In this document: in pieces, positions 47,871 to 58,489 of the stretch
Position numbering within the stretch: the first letter of the stretch is position 1
Layout: each line of letters begins with the position of its first letter
DNA from: Bactrocera neohumeralis
Taxonomy: Eukaryota; Arthropoda; Insecta; Diptera; Tephritidae
Length of the DNA stretch: 64,000 bases
Reading direction: 5' to 3'
Assembly: GCF_024586455.1 (NCBI RefSeq)
Contig: NC_065919.1
Span: forward strand, 9,337,368-9,401,367
Made by a program: the position numbers and the translations under genes
Notes under the pieces: generated by a model
Told to the model about the DNA's origin: nothing
The model's input: the letters and a program-made list of their open reading frames with translations, nothing else
The model's database searches: none

Positions 47871-49342
47871 CTAAACCTCGAGATAACCCAAATGTAAATA
47901 ATTCGGAATAATCCGGAGCAACTCGTCGAGGTATTCTTTGTCATAAATCTTAAGAGCGTACTCTTTGTCGGTTGTCAGCAAATCTGGTGAGATATCTCCT
48001 CGACAAAATTTAGGCCACATCGGCAGAAATATCATCATCATCAGCAATTCTTCCAAATGAAAATAAAATAAAATTAGCAATCTTGGGTCTGCTTATGTAA
48101 CGCTTAAAAGAAATCTTGAAAATATTTCGCGCACTTACCTGTATATCTGTGACGGAACAAGTGCTCCCGCAATTTGACCAAACTCGGTAAAGGGCCGTCG
48201 TATCCTATTTTCTCAAGAGTTTCCTTGAAAATCGTGAAGTAGTAATGCAGGAATTCAGCTGTACGCGGACGCAACTTATCATCTAACAACATGAATATGG
48301 AGTACATCAAATCACTGGTTATTGGACCAACATGGGAAAATTGATAGTCCAAGAGCATAACATCCTCAAATTTTCCGGTATCTGGATTATGCTTGTACAT
48401 CATATTTTTCGAATGGAAATCACCATGATTGAGCACATAGTAAGCGTCATCAAGCGGCGCAACCCGATATTCGTTATAGGAAGCAACAGCCTCATCGAGC
48501 AGATCAACTTTCTCCAAAAGTTTCTCAAAAGTTGGCAAATATTCCTTCAACTCTGGTGTTTTTTGCACAAATTTCATAAAAGTTTTCGTACCGTTCATAA
48601 AGAATGGATTTTCCCTAATACTGTCCTGCGAGAAGAAACTGTGGCGATATTGATCGAAGTAGTGTGGTTCCTAGGCGATGTTTGTAAAATAAAATTACTA
48701 GATGAAATTCAAAATTAACCTCCTCACATACCTCTTTTATTATCTTGTGACTGATCGCATGCCATTTGGCCAGTTTGGCGTAAGCAGCTTTTACTTCTTG
48801 CTCATTCGCAAAACGTTCACGAATTACATTATAGCCCAGTGGCACGATATCCTCAAATACGATGAGCTTGTGTGGTGATAACGCATGGTAGAGTACACTT
48901 GAGCGCAAAAAAAAAATGTATCACTTTTATGTTTTACTACAATGATTGGTACTTACGGTGCTTTCAGCGTTGTGTTATCACCAATATCGCGCAGTTGCTT
49001 TTCGAAGCGTGGCAGTACCTGCGTATACATGCCAATTTCAACCTCGAATATGTCAAATTTCTCCAAAATATCTTTTTTGATGCCTTCGACCTCTGGCATT
49101 GTTTTAATGATCATCGATTTGCTTTTCTCTACACCACCTAACCGATACTCGGCCAATGCACGAAACATTATGCTGGCATAGTGGTCACCCTTAACAGTGG
49201 CGGGAGTGAGTTTGAAGCTTTTCAACACCACATCACTTGCGTTTTGCTCACAATTCTGCAACACTTGCATAAGAAACTCACTATCCAACCATTGTGGCGG
49301 CTGCAGCTCATCCTCGTTGTATTCCTCTGCTTTAGGTGCCAT
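47871..49342 (-). CDS. Ecdysteroid-kinase-like (EcKinase) protein, kinase 2
   Basis: Minus-strand exons 49342-48957, 48897-48732, 48670-48139 and 48049-47871 give 420 aa with all GT-AG introns and phases 2, 0, 1. Exons 1 and 2 are 386 and 166 bp, exactly as in kinase 1. Motifs are VKGDHYASIMFRA (50-62), MIIKTMPE (K80), EIGMYTQVLPRFEK (E102), IVFEDI, AKWHAISHK, YVLNHGDFHSKNMM (catalytic D268), VMLLDYQFSHVGP (metal-binding D292, LDY instead of LDF) and FLPMW. EcKinase enzymes are cytosolic small-molecule kinases linked to ecdysteroid inactivation and detoxification. The last acceptor was chosen after TTTGGAAG because it aligns residue for residue with kinase 1; an upstream acceptor would add about 11 residues. 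Exon 1 is roughly 60% identical to kinase 1 by eye. Intact frame; substrate unknown. Confidence 0.92.
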
Positions 49343-49420
49343 ATTGTCTCTATATTGCCAGTTACTGTTTATTTGTCGATCGTTGTGCGTATTTTGCGAT
49401 CTGCGGATAAATGAACGTAG

Positions 49421-49429
49421 CTTTAAATA
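49421..49429 (-). promoter_or_regulatory. TATA-like box of kinase 2
   Basis: On the minus strand TATTTAAAG lies about 80 bp upstream of the ATG at 49342, a plausible position for a TATA box with a short 5' UTR. A GATA-type TTATCT site lies further upstream at about 49485-49492. Both are short motifs and could be chance; GATA sites are common in gut- and fat-body-expressed fly genes. Confidence 0.35.
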
Positions 49430-50171
49430 CTAAAGCGCGAAGCGTTGAGTGCGATTTCGCTCAAATGACCAAGCAACATTTTATAAGTAGATAAGATCAT
49501 TACTCTGAAATTCTATACAAGTAGCAGAAATAGAGTATTTTAAGGTAGACAGGTATTTTTTTGTTTTGTTTTGGTTTTGGCATTTTGGTGGTGTCATCAC
49601 AACCATAAATGATATAGTAAGTTGATACTCAAAAATGGGTATCATTTTTAACTTAGCGCAAAATTGCTTGATAAATACTTGTATAAATATTCAGTTCGAG
49701 TACCGTTCGAGCAGTTGTCTGATGGTTCTTAGCTGAGCATTGTTAACTCACAAGTGTATATACCCAACAATATACTAGCACTTAGGGTGTAAAACTGCAG
49801 GTGAAATGGCATAAGACGGTCTCAGTTAGATAATAAGTACTCAACTATTATGAATAATGCTTAAGAACAATTAAAAATGCCACATTGAAATATTATTTGT
49901 AAGGCAATTTTAATAATTAAGACCACAATGTGATCGAGTTGCTGTCATGTTTCCATTAAAGCAGAAATTATTTAAGACGTCTTAGTAGTAGTAGTTAGCA
50001 CGCTCTCTTGGCTAAGTATACCACTAAGCCGGTTGAATTTGCGGCAATATAAATATCCGCGCAGATGCAAGTATTTGGTTAACGAATTTTCTCTTCAGTC
50101 CGCAAGCAAATGAGTTGTGAGCGCTTAACTTTTGTTGCTCTATGTGAGAGACAAATTCACATTAGTAAAAA

Positions 50172-50826
50172 TAAGTTTGCGATTACATGGGGCAACTTTA
50201 GTTGCTAATTCTCGGGCGATTCTCTTTTGCTGTCGCATTACCTTCACACGAGCAACTTGTGTTGCGCAACTCTGCTCGAGTTTTTTTCTCATTCTCTTTC
50301 ACTTTACTTTAACCCATTGTCGTTTCTTTTTCCTTATAGGTATTTGGGCCACTCTATCACATATATTAATCAGCTCTGTCAATTAAGAAATACATTTTAT
50401 TTTTTAAAACAAAGATATATCACCCTTTTCACTATCGTCTGAATCAATTTGTATGGCTTCCTCCATACATTTCACAATATCTTTAATTAATTCGATTTTG
50501 TCGTCATACTCCATTTTCTAAAATATTTATATTATATTATGTATATTTGTAAACATATTTGCAAATTACTTACCAAAAGATGAAATTAAATTTTTTAAAT
50601 ATATTCAAAATATTAATTTCAAAAAAATATACGCAAATGCAACTATGTACTACGAAAGAAAGAACACGAATGCCGAAAAACGTCGCAGCGAACTGCTACG
50701 AATAAGAACACAAAGCGAGTTGCTGAACACTGGAAACTCGGCGCGATTCCCCTCTCCTCGTCGCCCCCTCGCCTATAAACCAAGAGTTGCCGCAACAAAA
50801 GTTGCCTCGTGTGATAAGGCTCTAAG
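50172..50826 (-). mobile_element. Element D, copy 2
   Basis: A 655 bp copy of 43138-43818 in the same orientation, with very few differences apart from the 26 bp duplication missing here. Left end taagtttgcgattacatggg, right end gataaggctctaag. It retains the 56 bp intron (50518-50573) and the 36-codon ORF. High similarity to copy 1 suggests recent mobilisation or duplication compared with the more diverged inverted-repeat arms around it. Confidence 0.75.
50404..50514 (-). CDS. 36-codon ORF of element D, copy 2
   Basis: Begins MEYDDKIELIKDIVKCMEEA and ends DSDDSEKGDISLF. Intact, with the same start, stop and upstream acceptor as copy 1. It differs from copy 1 by two amino acids. See the copy 1 entry for interpretation. 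Confidence 0.35.
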   Translation of the reverse strand: MEYDDKIELIKDIVKCMEEAIQIDSDDSEKGDISLF

Positions 50827-51278
50827 TGTGTTCAGTAAAAAAAAAAATCGGTATACATATAATTCAGAAACAGTTAAAGTTGTGTTAAACAGCACGCTTA
50901 AAAAATATGCTGCGTAATTGTGAGTTAATAAACATTTACATATCTGTTTATACTTGTTATCAAATATTTACTGTCCACACTATGTGAATAGCAAGTAGTA
51001 ATTGCACATTTAAGTATTATTTTTCCAACGCACTTAGACTACAAATGAATTGAGAATACGAATGCGTTCCGTGACAGAATTTGTACCTAAAATAGTATAA
51101 TGCACTGATCGCTATAAAAATATTTAAATTTCAATCACTTGTCTGATTGAAGTGTAAAACCTGTCTTTATTAATGTATTTAGTATGTATAAACGTAACGG
51201 ATTGTTAGACGAAAGTATGTACATATATTAATCTAATACATAATAGCAATAATTTGGGACTACATATGTGACTACATG

Positions 51279-51428
51279 TAAGCCACTTGTTATTCCTATC
51301 CTTCTATACGGTACAGAGGCATGCACGATGACAGCATCTGTTGAGTCGACGTTACGATTTTTTGAGAGTCAAGTGCTGCTACTGCGAGTATCGCAGTCGA
51401 TGCACGATGAGCTGTACGAGATATTTGT
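51279..51428 (+). mobile_element. LINE ORF2 C-terminal fragment
   Basis: Open frame KPLVIPILLYGTEACTMTAS then VESTLRFFESQVLLLRV corresponds to the LINE block 'LI.PVLLYGAE.W.MT......L..FE...LR' downstream of the RT core. About 150 bp remain, followed by family B-like sequence to about 51560. Confidence 0.7.
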
Positions 51429-51579
51429 TAAGATATCTTCATGAAATTTGACATGGATTATCTGTCAAAGGTTAGCTTCTAACGTATGTTTTAGCTCAGA
51501 TCACTATTGTTTATAGCTACCATATAAACTGACTGATCCACATCACGATAAAGACCGTTAATACCTTCTATATTATATA

Positions 51580-52110
51580 TAAACTACTAGTGGATCCGGC
51601 CACGCGTTGCTGTGGTATATATTTTACACTATTATTCATATAATAAACTATTAAATAGTGAAAATTTTATTTACAAATAAAGGCGAAAACGTTTTTCACG
51701 GAATAAAAATCCAATGGATTGTACTTCAGATATAATTTTGAATATGTTCATACTAATAAATTTCATTGGATAAAATAAAGAATTTACGGCTGCCTTCTCA
51801 ATGTCCGCCAGCCTTTCCGTTTTTTTTAATTTATTTATTTATTTATTTATTTATTAAAGTCTATGAACAATGAATCTTACAGACTAAAGAAAAACTAGGA
51901 TGCAAATTAGAATTCTAAAATAATTTTACAATAACATGAGTAGATAACTTTTTTTTAATGAATTTATGAATGGTTTTTACTATCCTACATATCTTCTAAG
52001 TTGGCTCGAACTGTACGCAGTGTGCTAAATTTTACTAAAATCGGTTCAGTAGTTTAGGAGTCCATTGCGGACAAACAACGTGACACGTAATTTTATATAT
52101 AAAGATATGT
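51580..52110 (+). repeat. Interspersed repeat with 'ggccacgcgttgctgtgg' start
   Basis: Begins 'actagtggatccggccacgc' and ends 'aacgtgacacgtaattttat' after 'atcggttcagtagtttagga'. I recall this start/end pair as common in insect genomes, but I give no family name. It contains an (ATTT)n microsatellite at about 51829-51857. Non-coding. Confidence 0.45.
51829..51857. repeat. (ATTT)n microsatellite
   Basis: About seven tandem ATTT units. No function implied. Confidence 0.9.
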
Positions 52111-53894
52111 ATAGGGTATCACCTGTGAATAGTATTACAACTTCGGTGCAGACGAAGTTGACGTTTTTTCTTGTTTATTAATTAATTGAAGTATCACTTG
52201 AAAACCCATTTGATACCACTTTCTAGTTTAGACCTCAATTAGTTATCCACATTGCTGTACTAAGTAAGCGTAGCGCGCTCGTTACCTGTCATTATTAATA
52301 AAGACACAGAAGTAAAATTAGATACGCAACATTAATCATGATTTGGAGCACTTGGGTCTTACCACTGTAGTACTGTCCTGATTAAAATTCTTCACTGCAA
52401 TACGCCATAACGAAGAACGGTAAGCAGCGCTCAAGCAATATTCTCTTAGCAAGCCATTTGCTTTAGTTAGTAATAAAGACTCCTTAGAAAAGTGAATGCG
52501 CTGAATGCTGCGAAATAAACAAACAGTTTGCTCTGCTTGTTAAGGCAAGGTGCAACCTTTAACGCCTGTTGCGGCTGAGACAAGCACAGCCGATGGACAG
52601 GTAACACTAGCAGAATAATACAAACACGCAGAAAGCAGCGCAAGCCACCAAGGTAAAGCAATAACTTCAACTTCGTTCTTACCGTTTGCTGCTGAAATTT
52701 CTTTCAGTTCTTCATTATATCCTTCTAAGCTAAGCAAGTACAATTGTTTTCAGTCCCATCCCCACCGTGGCTCAGAAAGTTGCTACCAGCTATTTCAGTA
52801 TGCGTGGCATCTTAAGTTTGCCACCGGAAGTGCGACCCGAAAATGTATCTAAAAACTTCTGCAGCAATGCGGCGGTGTATGTGTGTGTGAGCACCTGGGT
52901 ACGGGCTTGCGCCGCTGTTGAGTGGCTGTGGCGCTAGATGTAACCATTATAGCAGGCAACAAGATTGATTATGCACCAAAGTTGCTTTCAACATATCAGC
53001 CCTTCAGCCGAAGAAAACGTATCTGTAGCTAAAGAGTAGGAGAAACGCATATACTTGTATATGCACTAAAGAGCAGGACCGGAGTACGCAAAGGAAAATG
53101 GAATACATGCAGGTATAAGAAATGTTTTCACACAAGAGAGGACACATGCTTGCTTTAAGAAAAAATACTGAGTAAACGGAAATTAAAAATCGCGTTGGAT
53201 GTGAAGTAACTCTTTCAGGATGTTGTAGGATAAAGGATAAGTACAAAATAACGGTAAAAAGTATATCTGTAAATAAAATATAAAAAATAGTTCGATCGAT
53301 TTAGAGTCACTGCGATTCTAAATTTCCACGACAGCTTAAAAGTGATTTGAAGAAATCCAAACTATACCGAATACTGTTATTTAAAGGTCTACGCAAACTC
53401 ACTTTTCTTTTCTTTTCACCGCAGTAACTGGGAGTTGCATCGCTAGCTCTTGAAAATCAATTTCAAATGCAAACACTTCTTTTTCGGAGGGTCGCTTTGA
53501 TTACTACTACTCGGTTACGTGGACGCTTGGAGACGACCTTGATTGTTAAATTGCAACAAGCGTAATGCAATTAGAAACATGCTCCAATTGGAATCATTAA
53601 CAAAGCTTAATCGAAAATTAAAATTAAATGAATTCGCTTGAGTGAGTTGGAAAGCGAGCAGTGCGAATCGCTTGATGGCGTGGTGTCCCTTCCGTGGTTT
53701 TACTGCTGCTGATTTCTTATCTGCCTAACTTGTTGCTATTTGTAATTTATCAAATTAATTTCTATACGAAAACTGCAAATCCAAGAAAAAAGTGTGGATA
53801 AATGCATTGACAAGTAGATCATAGAATGAAGTGAGAATAGACGGAAGTTGTGGTCGAAGGGCAGGTGTGAAAATAAAAGCGGCAAATAGAAATG
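52111..53894. other. No gene recognised
   Basis: Mixed sequence, GC-richer at 52500-52700 and 52830-52940. A possible 42 bp minus-strand micro-exon at 52683-52724 was considered and not accepted. Confidence 0.4.
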
Positions 53895-54800
53895 CAAATA
53901 TTATAGCATTTCTATTTGCAAAAAAGATTGCAATTTAATTTTTACAGGTAAATTAGAAATCAAATCAATAAACAGCCTCCACATAAAGGGGTTTTCAATA
54001 CGAACGCTACAAAAGCGATAAGGACAACAAACGACGCCATATTTTTCTAGGCTCTTTTGACATTTCGCTTCAGTAAGGTTTGCTATTTCATCATGGACAG
54101 ATGTACGATCTAACAACGAGTCGAAATCATTAAAATTTACCACCGAAATTCGGTGTCAGTGACCTAACCTTTAAGAGCGCAACGTCCAGTGAGACAAAGA
54201 AGTGCTCGTAGTGTCGAGAATATTGCTGCCGCTAGCGCATCAATTAAGGAAGACCCAAATCAGTGAGAGGCGAATTCTTTGAAAATACCTTGGCCATATC
54301 CTTACAAGATCTAATTAACGTAAGAACTGAAACCTCTTGACCAGCAGAATCGTCGCGTGTTCGTGATTTGGCTGAGCAACAACTTGAAAATCAAGTTTGG
54401 ATAACGTGTTATCTCACGAAATGGCCCAATCCATTGGCCGCCTCGTTCGTGCATTTCGACGCCGTGAATCTATTTCAAGTAGAGCTACGTCAAGTCTGTG
54501 GCCTATGCTAACAAGCTAGCGGCGATTGATGAACTTCGTACAAATATCGAAAGTGAAATTGAAGCAGTATCGGTCGATTTATGCTTGAAAACCGCAAGCG
54601 TGCCCGTGGTGGCCATGCAAAAGAAATCGAGTTCCATACATAATGGCATCGAATGTATTTTCACAGGAATAAGAAATGTGATATCCCAAACCGTTTTTGT
54701 TTTATTGCACTCTTTTGGAAAAACTCGTTATGAGAACTTTGATCGTTCAGTTTGTATGTAGTTTGTATGAAAAATAAATAATTTGTATTAATTTTTTTGG
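53895..54800 (+). mobile_element. Internally deleted DDE transposon (family A)
   Basis: A transposase start at 54094 reads MDRCTI, stop, QRVEIIKIYHRNSVSVT. It is followed by RQRSARSVENIAAASASIKE, LTS-AESSRVRDLAEQQLE, and after a large deletion AYANKLAAIDELRTNIESEI then a frameshifted RKRARGGHAKEIEFHT, the family's C-terminus. The catalytic core between AEQQLE and the C-terminal helix is gone. The most complete of the three family A pieces in the window. Confidence 0.8.
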
Positions 54801-56149
54801 CTTATGTCAAAAGTAGATTAGTCCAAACCTTTCCCTATTACTCATATACCCAATAAAACGATTTTTGTCCTTCTGGTTCCTTATCTATTTTTTATTTATT
54901 TACTTTTTTTTGTTATTTTCTGTATTTTTTTTTATAAAATTTACATAAGAATGTGTATTCAAACATTAAGGAAGTTGCGTTAATAGTCATGTGTCTATCT
55001 GCTTCTCATACACCTGTATACGCGTCTGCCACATCATGCCCCGCAAAAGCAATGACACAAGTGAGTTTGAAATTTTTCACTGTCAAAACTTTGGTAATTG
55101 AATTCCTGCCGTTAAATGGTTAGACTCCGCAGAAACTAGCTCAAGCTGTGCGGGTACAGGTGGCCACGCGCCAACATATGAGTGGGTGCGTGGACGCAGA
55201 ACGCCGGCATGCCGGTGCTAAACTAGCAACTTCGCATTTGTCTGAGCACGAACAAAACTATCAGCAGCATAAAGTTATATTGATGACTCTGTCTGCTGGC
55301 AGCAGTGTGATCGTGCAAGGGCGCAAAGCGCTTGGCAACGAGCTGACGCAAATAGTTTCAATTTAAAAGCTCAATCGCGCATTTTACACGCGCAAATGCC
55401 ACTTCTCATGATGACAGCAAAAAATTAGTTGCATTTTCTACGGATTTCCAAAGAGTGGCGAAAAATTGTTAAAATTGAAAACGAAATCTCCTAAAAAAAA
55501 AAAAAGTGAATGGCATTTCGCTGAGTTTTTTTTTGAATAATTTGTCATTACTTGAGCATCTAAAGCAGCGTTTTCATTCATCGGTGTCATTGTTAGCATG
55601 TCTCCAATTTTTTTCCCCATTCCAACATATTTTAAAACTCTTCCTATTGGCATCAAATACGCTTTATTGCATTTTTCTTATGCATTTCTACTTTAGTTAT
55701 ATTCTTTGGGGTGTGCAGCTGCTTTTATGAGCGAAGTTCCCTTCCAGCATATTCGATTATAATTTAATATGAATTATTGACAGCGCTGTTACTGAGATTG
55801 AAAATGTGTCAAGCACTTTCTGGTCAGCAATTTGCGCATAAAAATTTGTGTGCCTGAAGCTTTTTACGCAAGAAAAATCAGCTGACATAATTGTTACATA
55901 AGCTGCAATTGGTGAAGGATAACGAAACGTTGTTGTTCTTATATTTTTATTACGACTAACAAATTTGAATGTTCTGGAGCAGTGGAGAAATAGCAAGCAA
56001 AATTATAATTATTAATTAAAAGCAATAGCCATGGAATAGGAAGAGTCTGAAATAATAATGTCTTGCATAAAGCTCTTCAAAGCTATCATAGTCTGCATAA
56101 ATACATATAAAAGACTTCTTACAAGACTTGATTTTGAAACAACAGTTTT
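54801..56149. other. No gene recognised
   Basis: AT-rich with poly-T and poly-A tracts (54890-54940, 55490-55506). A 72-codon frame at 55148-55366 shows no family resemblance. Confidence 0.45.
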
Positions 56150-56540
56150 TATGTCAGCTAAATGCTATAGTGTTCCGATCTGAACAATTTCTTCGAGGAT
56201 TGCACAATTACCTTAGATAACAACCAGTGCCAAATTTCGTGAAGATATCTCGTCAAATGAAAAGGCTTTCTATGCAAGCGCTTGATTCCGATGGTTGAGT
56301 TTATATTGGAGTTATATGATAGAGTGGTCCAATATCAACGGTTCCGACAAATGACCAACAATTTGGGCAGAAAAGAACGTGTGCTAAGCATAAGATCAAT
56401 ATTTTAAAAACTCAAAAACCAGTTCAGTATATACACACAAACGCGCCATGACTAAATCGACTCAGTTCGTTACATTATTCACTTATATTTTCTTACTCTA
56501 TAGGATACCTTTTGGGTGGTACTAACATCGAAGCAAACTT
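56150..56540 (+). repeat. Dispersed repeat family B
   Basis: Shows 'atgtcagctaaatgctatag', 'gttccgatctgaacaatttc', 'ccagtgccaaatttcgtgaa', 'gatatctcgtcaaatg', and later 'gactaaatcgactcagttcg'. One of the better-preserved copies. Confidence 0.7.
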
Positions 56541-58489
56541 TGTACTATAAGTATGGTTTGTTCGTTTGACTACTCTCCTACGCTTGGCCATTATTATTAC
56601 ATTGCTGCTCAATTAAAACAAAAATTTTAGTAACAGAGCTGCAGAATAACCGCGGAATGTTAATGACTATAACAGCATATAACATATTATTAACAGAGCT
56701 GCAGTATAATCGAATAATGTTACTGAATACAGAAGTTGGTTATCAAAACTCTAGCAGCGAATGTTAATCTCACCATTTGTCGTAATCTGTTAACAATCTC
56801 TTGCGAAAGTTCGTTATCAAGTTTGCTTAAAAAGAAAACCAAAAAAATTAATTGTGATTATACGTATACCTATGCTGAGCGGTAGTTCACATAAGAGCTT
56901 TCGCTCTCAGCACGAGCCACTTGAGAATTACTCATTTCTGCTGTATTCACTCAACGCGCAGCAGCACGACTAATAAAGAGAGAGTGAGAGTCGTACCATC
57001 TAATTCGCCGCATATGCATTGCAGTTATTGTTTTGTGGGTAGATACATACATACATACATTTGTTTGACTATTATTTTTGTAACAGCAAACAACTTAAAG
57101 AGAGAGCTGTTCATATTTGGTAAACAGGCACACGCACACGGAATAATTAATATTTAAAGAAAATAAAACAAAAGCGTCATGAGCCAGCTTAATATAATAC
57201 AAACGAAGAGCACTTACCAACGTGTGAGTGAATATATACATATATATTCATATACTATATATCAGTTGCAGTACAACATTATTGTTATTAATAATGTTGT
57301 TGTACAATCACACCGGTGCTATATACCAAAAAAAATCAGTAGTTTAAGGAAGAGAAGAGAGAGTATTATGAGGTCACACATAGAAACTGCTCAAAGATGT
57401 AACATATTTTCAATGATTATTCGTGGTCAATGGCATTTACAGAACGATACACTTTTCTTTTATTCGACTGACATTTACATCCTTTGAAATTCTGTAAAAT
57501 TATTTTTCAAACTTTAATATTGAAATTCCTAATTAAAGTTTTTCGAAACGCTCAAAGTAAAGGCGCACTGTGATCGAATACAAAACGCATCCCAACGTGC
57601 TTATTTCTTCGTGCGTGTAAACGTTCCTATCCGCTGACTTGTCTGAATCTAGCTACACATAATTGTGCAGAAACTTTCATATACGCATATACGAGTGGGC
57701 TCCAAAACATGTACTTAAATTCCGCTCCCCTGTTGCCCAACAGGTGCTCGATGTGTAGTTAAATGCGCGTCGTCTTCGCACACGCAGCAACTTGAGCTGC
57801 TGCTGATTCGGGCGCTTTCAACACGAAGCTCAATGCCAAGCGCTTTGAAATTTTGGTATCCCAAATAAAAGAGCACTACAATAGTCTTGAGATGATTCGT
57901 CTCGAAAGGAAAGCAAGAACGGCGAGGTATGAGTGTCAGGAAAAAAAATTTACATTCAAATAGGAAAACATATCCAAAAGAAAGTCTCTTTTGTTGTTGT
58001 TTTTTCTTTTTTTTTTCTTTGTGTTAAACTTCTTCACTTTGTTTTCGTTTGAAAAACTTTTATAATTAAAATTTCGACGAGTGCGAGTAAGTAATGTGTA
58101 GTCGTCAACATCAAGAAGTGCAGCTGAAGGTGCGCGTGTGTTAGAACTCGTTAACATATGAGGTTTCTGAAGGACGAACCGCAGACGCATTGGCATGTAT
58201 TTACAAAAATATGCAGAAGTAAAGGACTGAGCGCCACATTTTTTAAGAGTTCGATGTTAGAATACACTCACAGAGCCTTAATTGTTATAATCTTTAATAT
58301 CAAATGTTAAGCGAAATAAAGTATTTGAATGAAAATAAAAGAAATAGTAAAAACAAACAATATGCTAGAATTAGGTGCAGATATACTGAAGGGGTACTGC
58401 TGGAGGGCACTTTTAAAAAAAGGTTTTTGCTTTACAGACTACTAAAATGTACTGACTGACCTCAGTTGAATCTGCTAAAACAGCATTTT
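56541..58489. other. No gene recognised
   Basis: AT-rich. A roughly 60 bp unit beginning 'taacagagctgcag' occurs twice (about 56632 and 56692). Microsatellite TACA at about 57045-57060. No coding evidence. Confidence 0.4.

Larger units (their letters stand above)
49752..51037 (-). repeat. Large inverted repeat, right arm
   Basis: Reverse-complement counterpart of 46570-47366, from 'aagtgtatatacccaacaat' at the inner edge to 'caacgcacttag' at the outer edge. It is interrupted by element D copy 2 (50172-50826). Without that insertion it is about 630 bp. The inner edges of the two arms are about 2.4 kb apart and enclose kinase 2. I saw no obvious target-site duplication outside the outer edges. 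Confidence 0.85.

Noticed and set aside
48332..48718. 128-codon plus-strand frame
   Set aside because: Antisense shadow of kinase 2 exon 3.
52683..52724. Minus-strand 42 bp micro-exon (EGYNEELKEISAANG) between CTTAG and GTAAGAAC
   Set aside because: Splice-like edges only; no flanking exons or family match.
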